Shown: positions 42,741 through 53,230 of the stretch, piece by piece
How positions within the stretch are numbered: the stretch's first letter is position 1
Layout of the letters: every line of letters starts with the position of its first letter
NCBI GenBank assembly: GCA_023213395.1
Contig: CM041465.1
Coordinates: 42,663,741 to 42,727,740, forward strand
Length of the DNA stretch: 64,000 nucleotides
Source of the DNA: Cycas panzhihuaensis
Lineage: Eukaryota > Cycadophyta
Direction of reading: 5' to 3'
Made by a program: the position numbers and the translations under genes
Notes under the pieces: generated by a model
What the model saw: the letters and a program-made list of their open reading frames with translations, nothing else
The model's database searches: none
What the model was told of the DNA's origin: nothing

Positions 42741-44157
42741 AAAGTAAAAAAAATGCTTTGAAAGATAAACAACTTAAAACAATAAAGTGCTTTGATAAAG
42801 ACTTAAAAAATACACTAAACAAAGAAATAAAGGCACTCAACCACAAGCTAAATTGTTCCCCTTCAACTTTAGGACTTGCATAAATGTCCTAAATAAGACT
42901 CAACCTCCTCCAAGATAAAGGTTTTTGTATTAAACTGTGATTATAAAGTAAATTATTTGCTAAGTTTGTTTAAATGTTTAACTTATAGGAAGCCTACAAA
43001 TTAACATTAAATTTGAGCATTAAAATAATACATCCAATAATTTAAAAAATATTCAAATGACCATTCACTTTGTAGAGAATCAAAATAAGAATCCAATGCT
43101 TTAAAGGCCATTTAAATTTGATACTTTATGGCAACGTTATGCCTTAAATAGTATAAGGAGGTTAAATTTAATAAAAGGGCGATATATAAATTACAGTGAA
43201 AATTTCATATTAATTTTATCTCATTAAATATACTACTAAATGTAAATTCAATATAGGCATGTAACCACTTGTTTCGTTCAGGTGAAAGTGAAAATCACTC
43301 TAAAGCTAACGAATTTGAAAATAAACCCATGTATCATAGTTATTCTTTTTGAAGTAAAATTAAGTGTTTAAAATGAGGTAAGCTCCTTGAAAATATAGTT
43401 AAACCCCTTTTAAAATTAAGCTTATGGTCATGCAACTGCTCTATATGACCTACAAACTAAGTGGAGGGGTGCTACAAGGTAGTACAACTCAAGAGACTCA
43501 AACAAGTTAAATCAAACCAGATGGATTGAGTGTGATGGAATGTAACTTCGATGGTAATGATATTTATGTGATGATTATAAATACGGTGTATGGGACACAA
43601 CCACTAAATATGATTGTGCGACACAAGATTACAATTTACACTCCACTTGACATAATTAACAACATGTTTGATGTAGGTAACATGACATGAGATTACAATT
43701 AATAGAACCTACAGATGTGAATAGTGATAGTGCAAATGCAAGGGCATGAAATTGTAAAATAACCTTAAAGAAAGATGCAACATAGACCAAACAACACAAC
43801 CACAATCAACACGAATGACACTAAACGTAAATAAATTATATACCCACAAATTTTACATAGTCCTGTATTACATACATAAAGAACCACGTGTAAATAAATC
43901 GTATATGTGTAGATTAAGCTAAGGCACATGCAAGAAATAATAATAACTCTAAATGTTGATATAAGGATGCAGATGACACTATGGAACTTAGCCAGACAAC
44001 TATGGAATGGGTAGGCATATATATATTAAATTGAGAAATGGGCAAGTACATGTATATTAGACTAAGACTCATGCAAACAAGCATTCATAAACCAAATTCT
44101 CTAAACACAAGCAATCATAAAGATTTAAGGGAAAATTAAATATATAAGTGGGTAGTA
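42741..44157 (-). other. C3 5' leader
   Basis: This 1.4-kb non-coding leader lies between PBS and gag. No domain or RNA gene is seen in it. Confidence 0.55.
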
Positions 44158-44169
44158 GACCTAATACCA
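44158..44169 (-). promoter_or_regulatory. C3 primer-binding site
   Basis: On the minus strand this reads TGGTATTAGGTC, a degenerate initiator-Met PBS two bases inside the right LTR. Confidence 0.72.
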
Positions 44170-44171
44170 AA

Positions 44172-44408
44172 TCTAAAGTTATAAGAGAAAATATTTATGA
44201 AACACACAACATGGAGACTAAATATTCTAAATAAAAAAGGTGGCGTTGATGAACACCAAGGTCTTTAGACCTCATAGATAAATAAAAAAGATTGAGAGCG
44301 TTTGGTATACTTTTTAAGATCTACTATCAGATGATGTTGACAAATGTCAGAGAAGTGTCGCTTTTCTAGGATTAAAAAAATAGCGTTAATGTGGGTATTA
44401 TTCCAACA
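44172..44408 (-). repeat. C3 5' LTR
   Basis: On the minus strand it starts TGTTGGAATAATACCC. It matches the left LTR over its length. Confidence 0.82.
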
Positions 44409-44487
44409 ACAATTATATTATTTACTACAAGAGAAAATTGTTTTGTTATTTTACTCTATTAAAAAAGTTAGACCATAATAATTTGAC

Positions 44488-44813
44488 ATCAAATTAAAAT
44501 TATTTCTCATTTAAGAGCAAGTGGTTAATTCAATTGTAAGAAAAAATACTCTTTATTATTAAAAACATATATTCAATGTGAATGTAGACAATCATAATTC
44601 TATATTATGTTCAAATATTATAATACATTATAAAACTCTTTTATTACACTATCAAATTAAAATTATTTCTCATTTAAGAGCAAGTGGTTGATTCAATTGT
44701 AAGAAAAAATACTCTTTATTATTAAAAACATATATTCAATGTGAATGTAGACAATTATAATTCTATATTATATTCAAATATTATAATACATTATAAAACT
44801 CTTTTATTTCACT
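44488..44813. repeat. 163-bp tandem duplication
   Basis: Two adjacent copies (44488-44650 and 44651-44813), each beginning ATCAAATTAAAATTATTTC, differ at only a few bases. The low divergence suggests a recent duplication compared with the surrounding elements. Confidence 0.92.
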
Positions 44814-45640
44814 ATAGCCTTTGGATTAAAATATTTAAATTAAATATAACAATTATAAATGACATCTACATATATGCAACATCATAAACCTACGGACCCC
44901 CAAACCTGCACACAATACCCGATACTCGCTTTCCAAAAATGTGCTTGATTATATAGAGCGATTAAAGCTCCTCTAGAATACAATATAATGAATAAATACT
45001 TGGAAACTCTAAAAATTCCACCCAAGGGGCAGTCGGACTTTTGAACCTGGACGAGTCGTCGTGGTCCCCTCTAGATACCATGTCCTACAATGTAAAACGG
45101 TCCACGCAACTGGCAATATAATCCATGTGTTACACATATAATTACCATCGTCAAATTGCCAGTGCCATAGTCGAAGCGCAGACAAGCGGCGGGGACTACA
45201 TCACGTCAGCGACCGCAACAAACACACCGTTCGCATGGGCACATTCCGCGAGGACGGAGCTCCCTCTTAATTGGATGCCTCGTTTTCGATGGATAAAAAC
45301 CAAATCCGGAGAAGTGATGCTGCACAGGGTGCAAAACCATTTCCTTCGAACAAGGTTTTAAAAGAACCCGCCCAAAAACTTGAACCAGACCCAGAACAAG
45401 AGAATGGTTGTTAAATTTTTAGTATATTCTCTGCACAATCTGTGACGTCTCATGAGATGCTGAGTTTTAATACAGCGTGTGAAAGATAAAATTGAGGTCC
45501 ACTGCACATACACTGTCAAGGCAAGTGTCAATCGCGTGCCAAGACTGGTCTGGTGCACTTTTTGTGGAATTTCCTCAACACCCTGGACTGCTGGGTTTTA
45601 TGGCATTCTGAATAATTCTTTCTTCTTAATTCTGTACAGG
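44814..45640 (+). other. CpG-rich, non-transposon interval; possible promoter and 5' UTR
   Basis: From about 44.9 kb the base composition changes, with CpG-containing stretches (GCGCAG, GGCGGGG, TTCCGCGAGGACGG, CACGTCAGCG) unlike the deaminated elements around. I see no retroelement domain. A 9-bp inverted repeat (ACTGGCAAT at 45109, ATTGCCAGT at 45155) and a TGACGT motif near 45441 are present. It ends at an acceptor-like polypyrimidine tract and CAG. It could be upstream sequence of a gene whose first coding exon is at 45641. Confidence 0.35.
45125..45361 (+). CDS. Hypothetical small ORF, 78 codons
   Basis: ATG 45125 opens 78 codons to a TAA. The product has no domain I recognise, no signal peptide and no membrane segment. 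It is rich in Thr, Ala and Arg. The codons lie in the CpG-rich interval. It may be chance or an upstream ORF of the exon candidate at 45641. Confidence 0.15.
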   Translation: MCYTYNYHRQIASAIVEAQTSGGDYITSATATNTPFAWAHSARTELPLNWMPRFRWIKTKSGEVMLHRVQNHFLRTRF

Positions 45641-45813
45641 TCTCAGAATTAGTTTACGTGATATAATGGCCAGTCGACGGCGGATGAAAAAGGTTTTGGC
45701 GGGGCCCCAAAAATTATCAGTACAGAAATCCATCGTTCTGCACGTATTCTCTGATTTGTCTCGGACATCGCCCTTCGTTTTTGTGTATATTCTGAAGCAA
45801 TCTTACGTCCTCG
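45641..45813 (+). CDS. Candidate first coding exon of a cellular gene
   Basis: A pyrimidine-rich tract ending TTCTGTACAG (to 45640) looks like a 3' splice acceptor. ATG follows at 45666 and opens MASRRRMKKVLAGPQKLSVQ, then KSIVLHVFSDLSRTSPFVFV and YILKQSYVLG. At 45814 a GTACGT donor-like site follows TCG. Without splicing the frame would end at a TAG at 45825-45827 (53 codons). The peptide has a basic start and a mixed hydrophobic stretch. I do not recognise the family and see no second exon nearby; the next exon could lie far away beyond the elements downstream. Confidence 0.3.
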
Positions 45814-45827
45814 GTACGTTTTCATAG

Positions 45828-45943
45828 CTTTGTTGTTTTGCTTATTTGCTAACTTTGGAAGAGTGCCACTTTCCATGGACAGTCACGGTAATGTAATTTT
45901 CTGCATCTGTGCCAGACTGCTATATTTCAATACGAATGCCATA
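45828..45943. other. Unassigned sequence downstream of the exon candidate
   Basis: No feature is visible. If the exon is real, this is the start of its intron. Confidence 0.3.
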
Positions 45944-46091
45944 GAGTAGCATCTCTAGTGCTCACAGTGTAATTAAATGCATGGCCCTAATCAAAGGGTC
46001 GCGGTGCTCCTCAGGAGTGAGAGTCTCCGGGCACCCTTCAACCCTTGGATGCATTCATTTAATTCGAACGTAGGCACTGGGGATGTCATGC
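45944..46091. ncRNA. Extended imperfect foldback (hairpin), candidate structured RNA or short foldback element
   Basis: Nested complementary blocks lie in register: AGTGC 45957 with GCACT ending 46078; AATTAAATG 45971-45979 with CATTTAATT 46056-46064 (perfect); ATCAAAGGGT 45990-45999 with ACCCTTGGAT 46041-46050 (9 of 10); GGTGCTC 46003-46009 with GGGCACC 46029-46035 (one G-T pair). An outer GAG..CATC block also pairs partly. The arms could fold into one stem of about 60 bp with bulges. It could be a MIRNA-like precursor, a small foldback transposon or neutral. Confidence 0.4.
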
Positions 46092-46280
46092 TCGACTGCC
46101 ATTGAGTGTTTTGTTAATGTAAATTTCAGTAGTAGTGTGCCAAATGGCTAATGACTGTCATGCTAATGCAAATTTCAGCAATAGTGTGCTAGGTGGCTAG
46201 AGATTGTTATGTTAAAGGTAAATTTGTCAACTGCTATGGAAAGATGAATTTCAGAAATATTGTGCTTGCAAGCTGGTTAT
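46080..46280. repeat. Degenerate short tandem repeats
   Basis: The phrase TAATG(T/C)AAATTTCAG(T/C)A(G/A)TAGTGTGC recurs about every 50-60 bp at 46115, 46161 and (weaker) 46246. Related AATAGTC/AGGTGGCTAA pieces appear again near 47.3 kb. Confidence 0.55.
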
Positions 46281-47084
46281 TTTTATATTGCGGTTAATTA
46301 TAGCAAGCGTGACTGGTCAGGAACAGTATACCGGGTTATTAATGACTGTCCTTTTGCTTTTTGGAAAACATTTATTATAACATTATTCTAAAATTCGCTT
46401 ACATCATTTTAAAAAAATCACGACTGACAAACTTAGAGCTAAAGAGGCAACGGAGACAGATACTAATGACTGTCATCATAAGGCTAAGCCTAAGTAGACG
46501 GATACGTGGGGGCTGGAGTGGATAGAGATACGGCAATTCCCAAAATGTGGAATATGGGGATATTGCAAGTAGGACACAGCAAGTTAGGGTTTTCAAGAAT
46601 TATACATATGAAACTGTAAAAATATAGATGAAGCATATTAAACAAATTGCAACAAATTTAACACACAATAAAATAGCAGCAGCAGACTCACTTTGTGAGA
46701 GGGGGCTGCTAGTTAAGTAGTAAACAATAGCCCACTTTTTTGGGAAGCCCACAGGTTACTCTAGCACAAGGTTTTAGAGAAAATTGTTATCATTTTTTAT
46801 CCCATGGTTTTGATCAAAATCACTCTTTTGCTTGGTGTTTTTTTTTTTTTTGCGTGTGTGTGTAGAGAATGGAAAATAACACTATTTAAAAAAAACATTT
46901 AGATGACTTTTTCGTAGAAGTGTTTTTACCCATTCAAAATTTGTTTTTTCCTTAAAAACATCAGGAAAGGAATTTCAGAAAAAGGTGTAGAGGCCACAAG
47001 TGATTTATTAGAATAGCAACTGCCACATATTCTGTGATTTGCGGGAATATTTGGGAGATACAATCCCATAGCCCAAGGCCTAAT
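46281..47084. other. Unassigned interval
   Basis: I see no coding domain on either strand. It contains a T homopolymer next to a short GT run near 46840-46864. Confidence 0.4.
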
Positions 47085-47161
47085 GGGATATGACTAAGAT
47101 GCATCTCATGATATTGATCATATCTCAAACAATGTTGAGATGCATATCCGAGCTGTATCCC
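47085..47161. repeat. Imperfect 77-nt foldback
   Basis: GGGATA (47085) pairs with TATCCC (ends 47161), and ATGCATCTCA 47099-47108 is the exact reverse complement of TGAGATGCAT 47136-47145. The central loop is about 27 nt. Confidence 0.6.
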
Positions 47162-47502
47162 AATTGTACCTAGGTATCCTTGTATTTGGGGTGTAACTAG
47201 AATGGGTACGAGGCCCAAATGGGCATATCTAGTTGCATAGTTGTAAGCTAAATTTAGTAGTAGTGTGCCATAGTGCCAATCTTCAAGGTGCCTAAGGGAT
47301 CTTATGTCAAGGTAGCTTAAAACAATAGTCCAGGTGGCTAATTACTTTTATGTTATGGTACTTGAAAATAATAGTCTATGTCACTTTTACTGAAATACAC
47401 TTTCAATATGAATTCTGAGACATTATTATTGAGATTCACTTTGACATAATTGCCCAGAGGTGTGTTCTTACTTATGATTATGTGAAAATGAACTTAATTA
47501 AC
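47162..47502. other. Unassigned AT-rich interval before C4
   Basis: No gene is seen. Repeated phrases resemble those at 46.1 kb. Confidence 0.35.
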
Positions 47503-47703
47503 TGTAAGAATTCTCAATGCATTGATTATTAATGAGGGAGAACCCTCTATAAATACAGTACAATGTACATAAGTCTTGGACAAGGCTCGTTGCATATGTG
47601 CCACTTGTCACAAGATAAGAAAAATGGGGAAATGACACATAACCCTCACAATAGTACATAAGAAGAAGTGTTCTAAAGCATAGATAAAACATTACCCTTA
47701 ACA
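47503..47703 (-). repeat. C4 3' LTR (probable)
   Basis: On the minus strand it starts TGTTAAGGGTAATG right after a purine tract (GAGAGGG) and can end at TTCTTACA (47503). No second copy lies in the window, so the lower edge is inferred. Confidence 0.6.
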
Positions 47704-48246
47704 CCCTCTCTTAATGTTTATCTATTTTATTCTTAATTTATCCCTGAACAATTAGAATTTGTCTTTACTTAGTGGCTTTGTAAATATGTCAATTGTCTGC
47801 TCTTTTGATGTGCAATGTAGTAATTCGATTTCTTTGTTTTGGATTTTGTCTCTTATAAAATGATGATGAACCTCTATGTGTTTTGTTCTTGTATGAAGAG
47901 TGGGGTTCTTGGTCATCTTGATTGTACTTTGATTTTCACAGAACAAAATGGTAGGGGATTTCTGTTCTTGGCCTAGGTCCTTTAACAATTGTCTAATCCA
48001 TATTGCTTTGCAGGTTGCACTTACTGCTAACTTGTATTATGCTTCTGTGGAAGATAAAGTGACTGTGGGTTGTTTCTTATTGCTCTAGGATATTATTGCT
48101 AATCCCAAAGAAAAATAGTAACATGTTGTTGACTTTCTATTTACTCTGTCTCCTGCTTAGTTAGAATCGCTATAACCTGTCAACTGTAAGATCTCACCTT
48201 TTGTATAATTCAAGTTCAGATTTATCATTCCTTTTAGATATTTCAT
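47704..48246 (-). pseudogene. C4: copia RNase H and Pol C-terminus, 5'-truncated
   Basis: On the minus strand from about 48246: MKYLKGMINLNLNYTKGEI, then AGDRVNRKSTTCYYFSLG and SSTEA, stop, YKLAVSATCKA. The last 78 codons are open (47988-47752): FCENQSTIKMTKNPTLHTRT, HIEVHHHFI and the C-terminal IFTKPLSKDKF. This is a typical copia RNase H with its active-site SSTEA and the D-x-F-T-K-P end. Everything upstream of RNase H is missing. The truncation coincides with a plus-strand PBS at 48253. Confidence 0.83.
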
Positions 48247-48252
48247 CACAAG

Positions 48253-48265
48253 TGGTATCAGAACC
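48253..48265 (+). promoter_or_regulatory. Plus-strand primer-binding site of a truncated LTR element
   Basis: TGGTATCAGAACC matches the initiator-Met PBS. No complete LTR is seen to its left, where minus-strand C4 coding lies. Confidence 0.6.
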
Positions 48266-48983
48266 TAATTTTGGCCCATTAGTATTTTATCAAAGAGTTG
48301 CGATTTTGGAGGTGTAAATGGTTAAATTTTGAAAAATTGACCACATATTTGAGACAACCAAACTTGTGTTGTAAATTTTGAGTAGTTATATTACAGGGTT
48401 TGGTGCAACATTGTAAATATTATAAGGGATTCAATCTTTGCTTACTACTCGTTGCCGCAACTTCAAATGGCCGTAACTTTTGCTACAAATATTTGATTGA
48501 CCTCAATTTTTTTTTAATATGTGTGCTTTGAAGTCTACTTTTTGTTGGAATTGATTTTAGTTCAATTTGATATCAAGATCAAATGTTATAATCATTTTAG
48601 TGATAATTATTGTTGTAGTCCCTAAAACCCTAAATTTTGATCCACATTAAAAGGACCATGCCAATTAACCTCAATTTTTTCGAATAGGTGCATCATGAAG
48701 TTTACTTTCTATTAAAAGTGATTTCAACTCATTTGGATATCATAATCAAAAGTTATCTTCATTTTAGTAATAGGTATTGCTGCAACCCCCAAAATTCTAA
48801 ATTTTGATGCACCTTAATAGGGCCATAACTTGTATTACAAGTATTAGAATTCAATTTCGTTTGAACTGTTGAAATCTTGGTTCCAAGATTAGCATTTTAA
48901 GTTATTGGATGTTGCATTTTGATGGATAATTAAATTAGAAATTTTAGTTTAAAGTTGATCTTAATATTAGGGTTCTATGAGCC
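48266..48983 (+). repeat. 5' leader with diverged tandem repeats of about 167 bp
   Basis: Two related units lie at about 48465-48640 and 48641-48830; for example CTAAATTTTGATCCAC at 48630 and CTAAATTTTGATGCAC at 48797. Phrases such as GGCC(G/A)TAACTT recur. Repetitive leaders of this kind are known from plant LTR elements. Confidence 0.6.
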
Positions 48984-49300
48984 AATTATGGAAAGCATAA
49001 AACAATACCTATTTTTAATGGAGACGAAGAAGTGTGACCCACAGAATGGCTGTTTAAGATTGAAGCATGCCTTAAAATCAAAGTTGGAGAAATTAAAAAA
49101 GAGAATTTAGTATAATTCTTGAACCATATTTGAATGGTGAGGCTCGAGAATGGGCCTTGAATATACTATTTGATATGAGTTCATGGAAAGTATTTTCGAA
49201 GTGTTTCTTTATAGCCTTTGATGAAAGGATTAGTAATTAACAAATTGAACACTGACCAAATTGTATTGATTATGATGATTTTATAAGCTTCAAGGAAAAG
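48984..49300 (+). pseudogene. Plus-strand gag fragment
   Basis: The frame near 49000-49230 reads TIPIFNGDEEV, stop, PTEWLFKIEACLKIKVGEIK, then after a shift FLEPYLNGEAREWALNIL and a block ending FSKCFFIAFDERIS. This is a Retrotrans_gag-like capsid domain (F-N-G-D, W, then the Y-L-x-G-x-A-x-x-W block). It follows the PBS and leader above in the correct order and is cut by the C5 LTR at about 49300. The rest of this element is not seen. Confidence 0.6.
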
Positions 49301-49491
49301 TGCCTGTAGGATTGATGCTACAATGGTGGATGAAGAATACTTGATAATCTTATTGAGCGTATAAGAGTATATATATACAATTAGGGTTTGTAACCCTCTA
49401 GAACTACGTTGTAATTGATACATAACATATTGACACGTGTTATTGACATGTGTCATTAATATACAAAAGGATTAGACATTATATTCTAGCA
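49301..49491 (-). repeat. C5 3' LTR (probable)
   Basis: On the minus strand AAGAGGGTA (PPT) is followed by TGCTAGAATATAATG, the likely LTR start at 49491. The lower edge is near 49301-49305. No second copy is present, so the length (about 190 bp) is an estimate. Confidence 0.6.
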
Positions 49492-51536
49492 TACCCTCTT
49501 AATGTCATATCCTTTTCCTTCATGCTAATCTTATCTCTGAGGTACATGAATTTCTCCTTGGGAAGAGGTTTTGTGAAGATGTCAACTAATTGTTCTAAAC
49601 TTGGACAATAAGACAATTTGACTTCCCCTTTGTCTACTTTCTCTCAGATGAAGTGATGATGGACTTCAATATGTTTCGTTCGGGCATGAAAAACTGGGTT
49701 CTTCGTCATTTGAATGGTGCTCTGATTGTCACAGTTGATTACGGTTGCAGCTTTTTGAGAAAACTGTAGTTCATCCAAAAGACGTCTTAGCCAGAGAGCC
49801 TCATAGGAGGATTGAACTGCTGCCTGGTATTCTGCTTCGAATGTAGATAATGATATAGTGGACTGTTTCTTGGTTCTCCAAGATACAATACCATTTCCCG
49901 GGTTGAAACAATATCCAGAGGTGGATTTCTGACTGTCAATGTCTCTTGCCCAATCTGAGTCTGTGTACTCGGTTAACAGATTTGATCCTTGATTATTATA
50001 GTAAATACCATATGTCTTTGATCCTTGCAGATAACGAAAAATATGCTTGGTTGCTTTCTAATGTGATACCTTCGGGGCAGACATGTACCTTGAGATTAGC
50101 CTTATTGCAAATGCATTGTCTGGTCTAGTTGAAGTGAGATATATGAGATTTCCAACTAGTTTTCTATAATGAGTTTCATTTACTGGTTCCCCATCAGGAT
50201 CAACAGTGAGCTTGGTTCCAGAGCACATGGGTGTGAGAGATGGTTTGCAGTTTGTCATACCGATGTCTTTTAATATGTGTGTTGTATACTTACTTTGATG
50301 TATGCAGATTCCACCCTTCATCTTATGAATTTCTATTCCCAGGTAGTAGTGGATTTCTCCCAGATCTATCATTTTGAAGGTTTTGGACAATTGAAGTCAC
50401 AAAGAGTTGATCCAGTTGGTGTTATTTCCGGTGAGTATCAGATCATCTACATACAATACAAGGATGGTGACTTTGTCATTCTTGTAAATGTGAATGTAAA
50501 GGCCAGAGTCAACTTCTGATTGCTTCATTCCAAGACTTTGCAAGTAAGAGTCCATCTTTGTATACCAAGCCCTAGGAGCCTGTTTTAGTCCATAAAGAGC
50601 CTTGTTGAGTTTGCAGACAAGGTGTTCCTGTCCTTGTGTGACGTATCTTGGTGGCTGTTCCATGTATACTTCCTCATGAAGGTCTCCATTGAGAAAGGCT
50701 CCTTTGACATCCATTTGATACACTACCCAACTTTTTTGTGTAGGTAGGGCAACTACTGTCCTATGCGTTGTCATTTTACTGATAGGAGCAAACGTTTCAT
50801 CATAATCTATTCCTTGAGTTTGAGAATAGCCTTGTGCAACAAGTTGGGCCTTGTATTTCTCAATTGATCTATCATATTTCTCTTTGATTTTATACAACCA
50901 TCTGCATCCAATGATGGGTTTTCCTTGAGAAGGAGTAGTGAGTTCCTAGGTTTTATTACTATAGATTGATTCTATTTCTTCATTCATTGTTTCTTTCCAA
51001 CGAGGATCATTTTGGGCTTGTTGATATGATATATCATGTTGAGCAGCGAGCTCATGATGCGTTTGACTTCTGCTTCTTTTCTCTTCTTGAATGAGATTTG
51101 GATTTACTCTGGATTCCTACACTATTTTCAGGTACCATTTTGGCACCTTTTTTTGTGAGGGATTTTGAGGTTGAATTGAGTTATTGATAGCCTCATTCTA
51201 TTCAGATGAATGGGATCTTAGAATTGTACCTTCATCAGAGACACTTGTAGTGACAGTCGATGGTGATGCATTTTTTGTTCCTTGTTGTTCACCTTGATCT
51301 ATCTCAGAGTGAGATTGAGTCCAACTTGGTATGATGATGTTAACTGATTGAGTAGATATAGCTTTCCCATCAACTTGGTCTTCATCAGTTGATTCGTCAA
51401 AGTGCACATCCCTACTGGGATAGATCTTGTTGGTTAGAGGATCTAGGCATCGATATGCTTTGGATACTTCACTGTATCCCACAAGAATGCATCTCCTACT
51501 TTTATCATCTAATTTCTTTCTCTTTTCTGCAGGAAT
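49492..51536 (-). pseudogene. C5: copia integrase C-terminus, reverse transcriptase and RNase H
   Basis: This is the best preserved copia Pol here. From 51536 leftwards: integrase C-terminus (PAEKRKKLDDKSRRCILVGY), a hydrophilic spacer, then RVT_2 open at 50897-50397 with DYDETFAPISKMTTHRTVVA, YQMDVKGAFLNGDLHEEVYM and YGLKQAPRAWYTKMDSYLQS. The catalytic box LVLYVDDLILTGNN is intact. RT continues after one TGA (DLGEIHYYLGIEIHKMKGG) and RNase H follows (NCDNQSTIQMTKNPVF, HIEVHHHFI, IFTKPLPKEKF). Few stops occur, several as former Trp codons. Gag and the integrase core are missing: the frame stops at a junction with the C1-family fragment. Confidence 0.92.
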
Positions 51537-51935
51537 GCTGCTGCACGTTGTAGGTTCCCCACATTCACATTAAGGGGGGATGTTAGCATGGCAGTTAATT
51601 ATTAAGCCACTTAATTAATGTTAATGTGGTTTAATTATATGAAAGGGTGCGAGCCAAAAGGTGCGATTTATTCGGAGGGTCACAACCCTAATCGGGTGAC
51701 ACCTCTTGGAGAGTATAAAAGCCTTGAGGCCTTGTATATTCACATCCAAGTATTCATTGTGTAATGTCAAACGATCCCTCGAGGATCATTTTGTGGTGGG
51801 TTTTTTCTTGAAAGGGTTTTCCCACGTATATCCTGTGTTCTGTGCATGTCTTCTGTGTATATTTTTCTTGTGCTTGTTGTGTATGGTTAAAAGATCCTTT
51901 GGATGCACATGTGTATGTTTTCATGTTCCCGAATA
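51537..51935 (+). mobile_element. C1-family 3' end fragment with LTR
   Basis: About 44 bp of internal 3' sequence (CTGCACGTTGTAGGTTCCCC, PPT TAAGGGGGGA) matches C1 at 12170-12217. A 355-bp LTR (51581-51935) then matches the C1 LTRs and has TATAAAA at 51714-51720. The remainder of the element is missing. The left side joins C5 and the right side joins T1, so this is a rearrangement junction, not a clean insertion. Confidence 0.88.
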
Positions 51936-53230
51936 GATGCAATTCCTATGGAGTGGTATGAAGGAATCTTAGAATATCTTACCACGTGAATTTCCACCAA
52001 ATTTGGACAAAGCAGAGTAGAGGCATTTGTTTCAAAAAGTAGAACCATACCAACTCATCTAGGGTGAATTGTATCGCCTCAGACCTGATAAAGTACTTTG
52101 TCGTTACATCAAACCTCACAAGATGGAGCAAATAATGATCCAAGCACATAGAGGTATGGTTGGAGGACACATGGGCAAGATGGCAACATGGAGGAAGGTG
52201 CTATCAATGGGACTCTGGTGGCCCACCATGTTTGAAGATATCAGAAAGTGGATCAAGAAATGCAACTATTGTCAACAAGTGGGGAAGCGAAGTTGTGACA
52301 ACTTCGGCCCTTCAACCCAAACTTACCATTGGCACCATTTGAGAAATGGGGCCTCCACTTCATTGGGCCTATCAAATTGGCACCTCGACAATCTCAAGCT
52401 TGATACATTCTGGTAGTGATGGATTACATGACCAAATGGGTAGAAGCACAACCATTGAGGAAATCAAATTCCAAAAGCACAACCAGATTTTTATATGAGG
52501 TGATTATCACATGCCATGGATGTCCATTGGAGATTATGAGCAATTAGGGTTCACATTTTTTGAACCAAGTAATGGAAGAATTGACATTGAAATTTATGAT
52601 TAGACAACAAAAATCCACACCCTATTACCCCGAGCAAATGGGCAAGTAGAAAGTTCAAACAAAATCATTGAAAATTGCTTATGGAAAATTTGTGATGTGG
52701 GTAGATTAGGTTGGGTAGAGAAGCTACCATTAGTATTATGGGCTTTTCACACAACATATTAAAGAACAATAGGACAAACACCATTATAATTGGTGTTTGG
52801 AATGGAGGCCATCATTCTAGTAGAGTTCGAGATACCGAGTTTAAGAGTTGCCATGACTTGACAATTTGATGATTTTCATTCTTTACAAGAAAGGTTACAA
52901 CAACTGTTGCAGCTTGAGGAGACAAGGCATAGAGCGAAATGGCTACAAAATGTTGAAAAGATGTGACAGAAGGTGGCGCACAATCGCCACCCAAAGGCAC
53001 CCTAGTCTCAAGAAGGCAATCAAGTTTTGTTGTACGATAACAAATTTCGTACACACCTAGGGAAGTTGAAAATGTGATGGTTAGGACTATATTCGTTAGC
53101 AGATCTGCAACAATGATTTAGCAAAAGTAAAGAAAATTGATGGGTTACAACTAGCGACCTTGGTCAACGGCAGATGGTTGAAACCCTACCACAATTAGAG
53201 CACAACCATCCTACGAGAGAAATCAATTGG
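51936..53230 (+). pseudogene. T1 integrase
   Basis: The zinc-binding HHCC part is open at 52069-52416: AHRGMVGGHMGKMATWRKVL, WWPTMFEDIRKWIKKCNYCQ and QVGK. The core reads LHFIGPIKLAPRQSQA, then ILVVMDYMTKWVEAQPLRKS with the first Asp. The second block has MSN, stop, GSHFLNQVMEEL, so the expected Asp is Asn. The third block has YYP with a shift. ILVVMDYMTKWVEA is characteristic of the Tat/Athila group. The C-terminal tail near 53150-53200 reads LATLVNGRWLKPYHN. A functional enzyme would insert element cDNA. Confidence 0.85.

Larger units (their letters stand above)
38438..44408 (-). mobile_element. C3: full-length but heavily decayed Ty1/copia, minus strand
   Basis: C3 has LTRs of 236 bp (38438-38673) and 237 bp (44172-44408), with its PBS at 44158-44169 just inside the right LTR. 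Gag to RNase H read leftwards. Its Gag resembles that of C2, suggesting related families. The 5-bp flanks (GAAGT and ACAAT) do not match, so the target duplication is lost or the ends are off by a few bases. Confidence 0.86.

Noticed and set aside
45990-46050. tRNA or 5S rRNA gene near 46.0 kb
   Set aside because: There are no A/B box motifs in the right order and no cloverleaf. The pairing is a single long hairpin.
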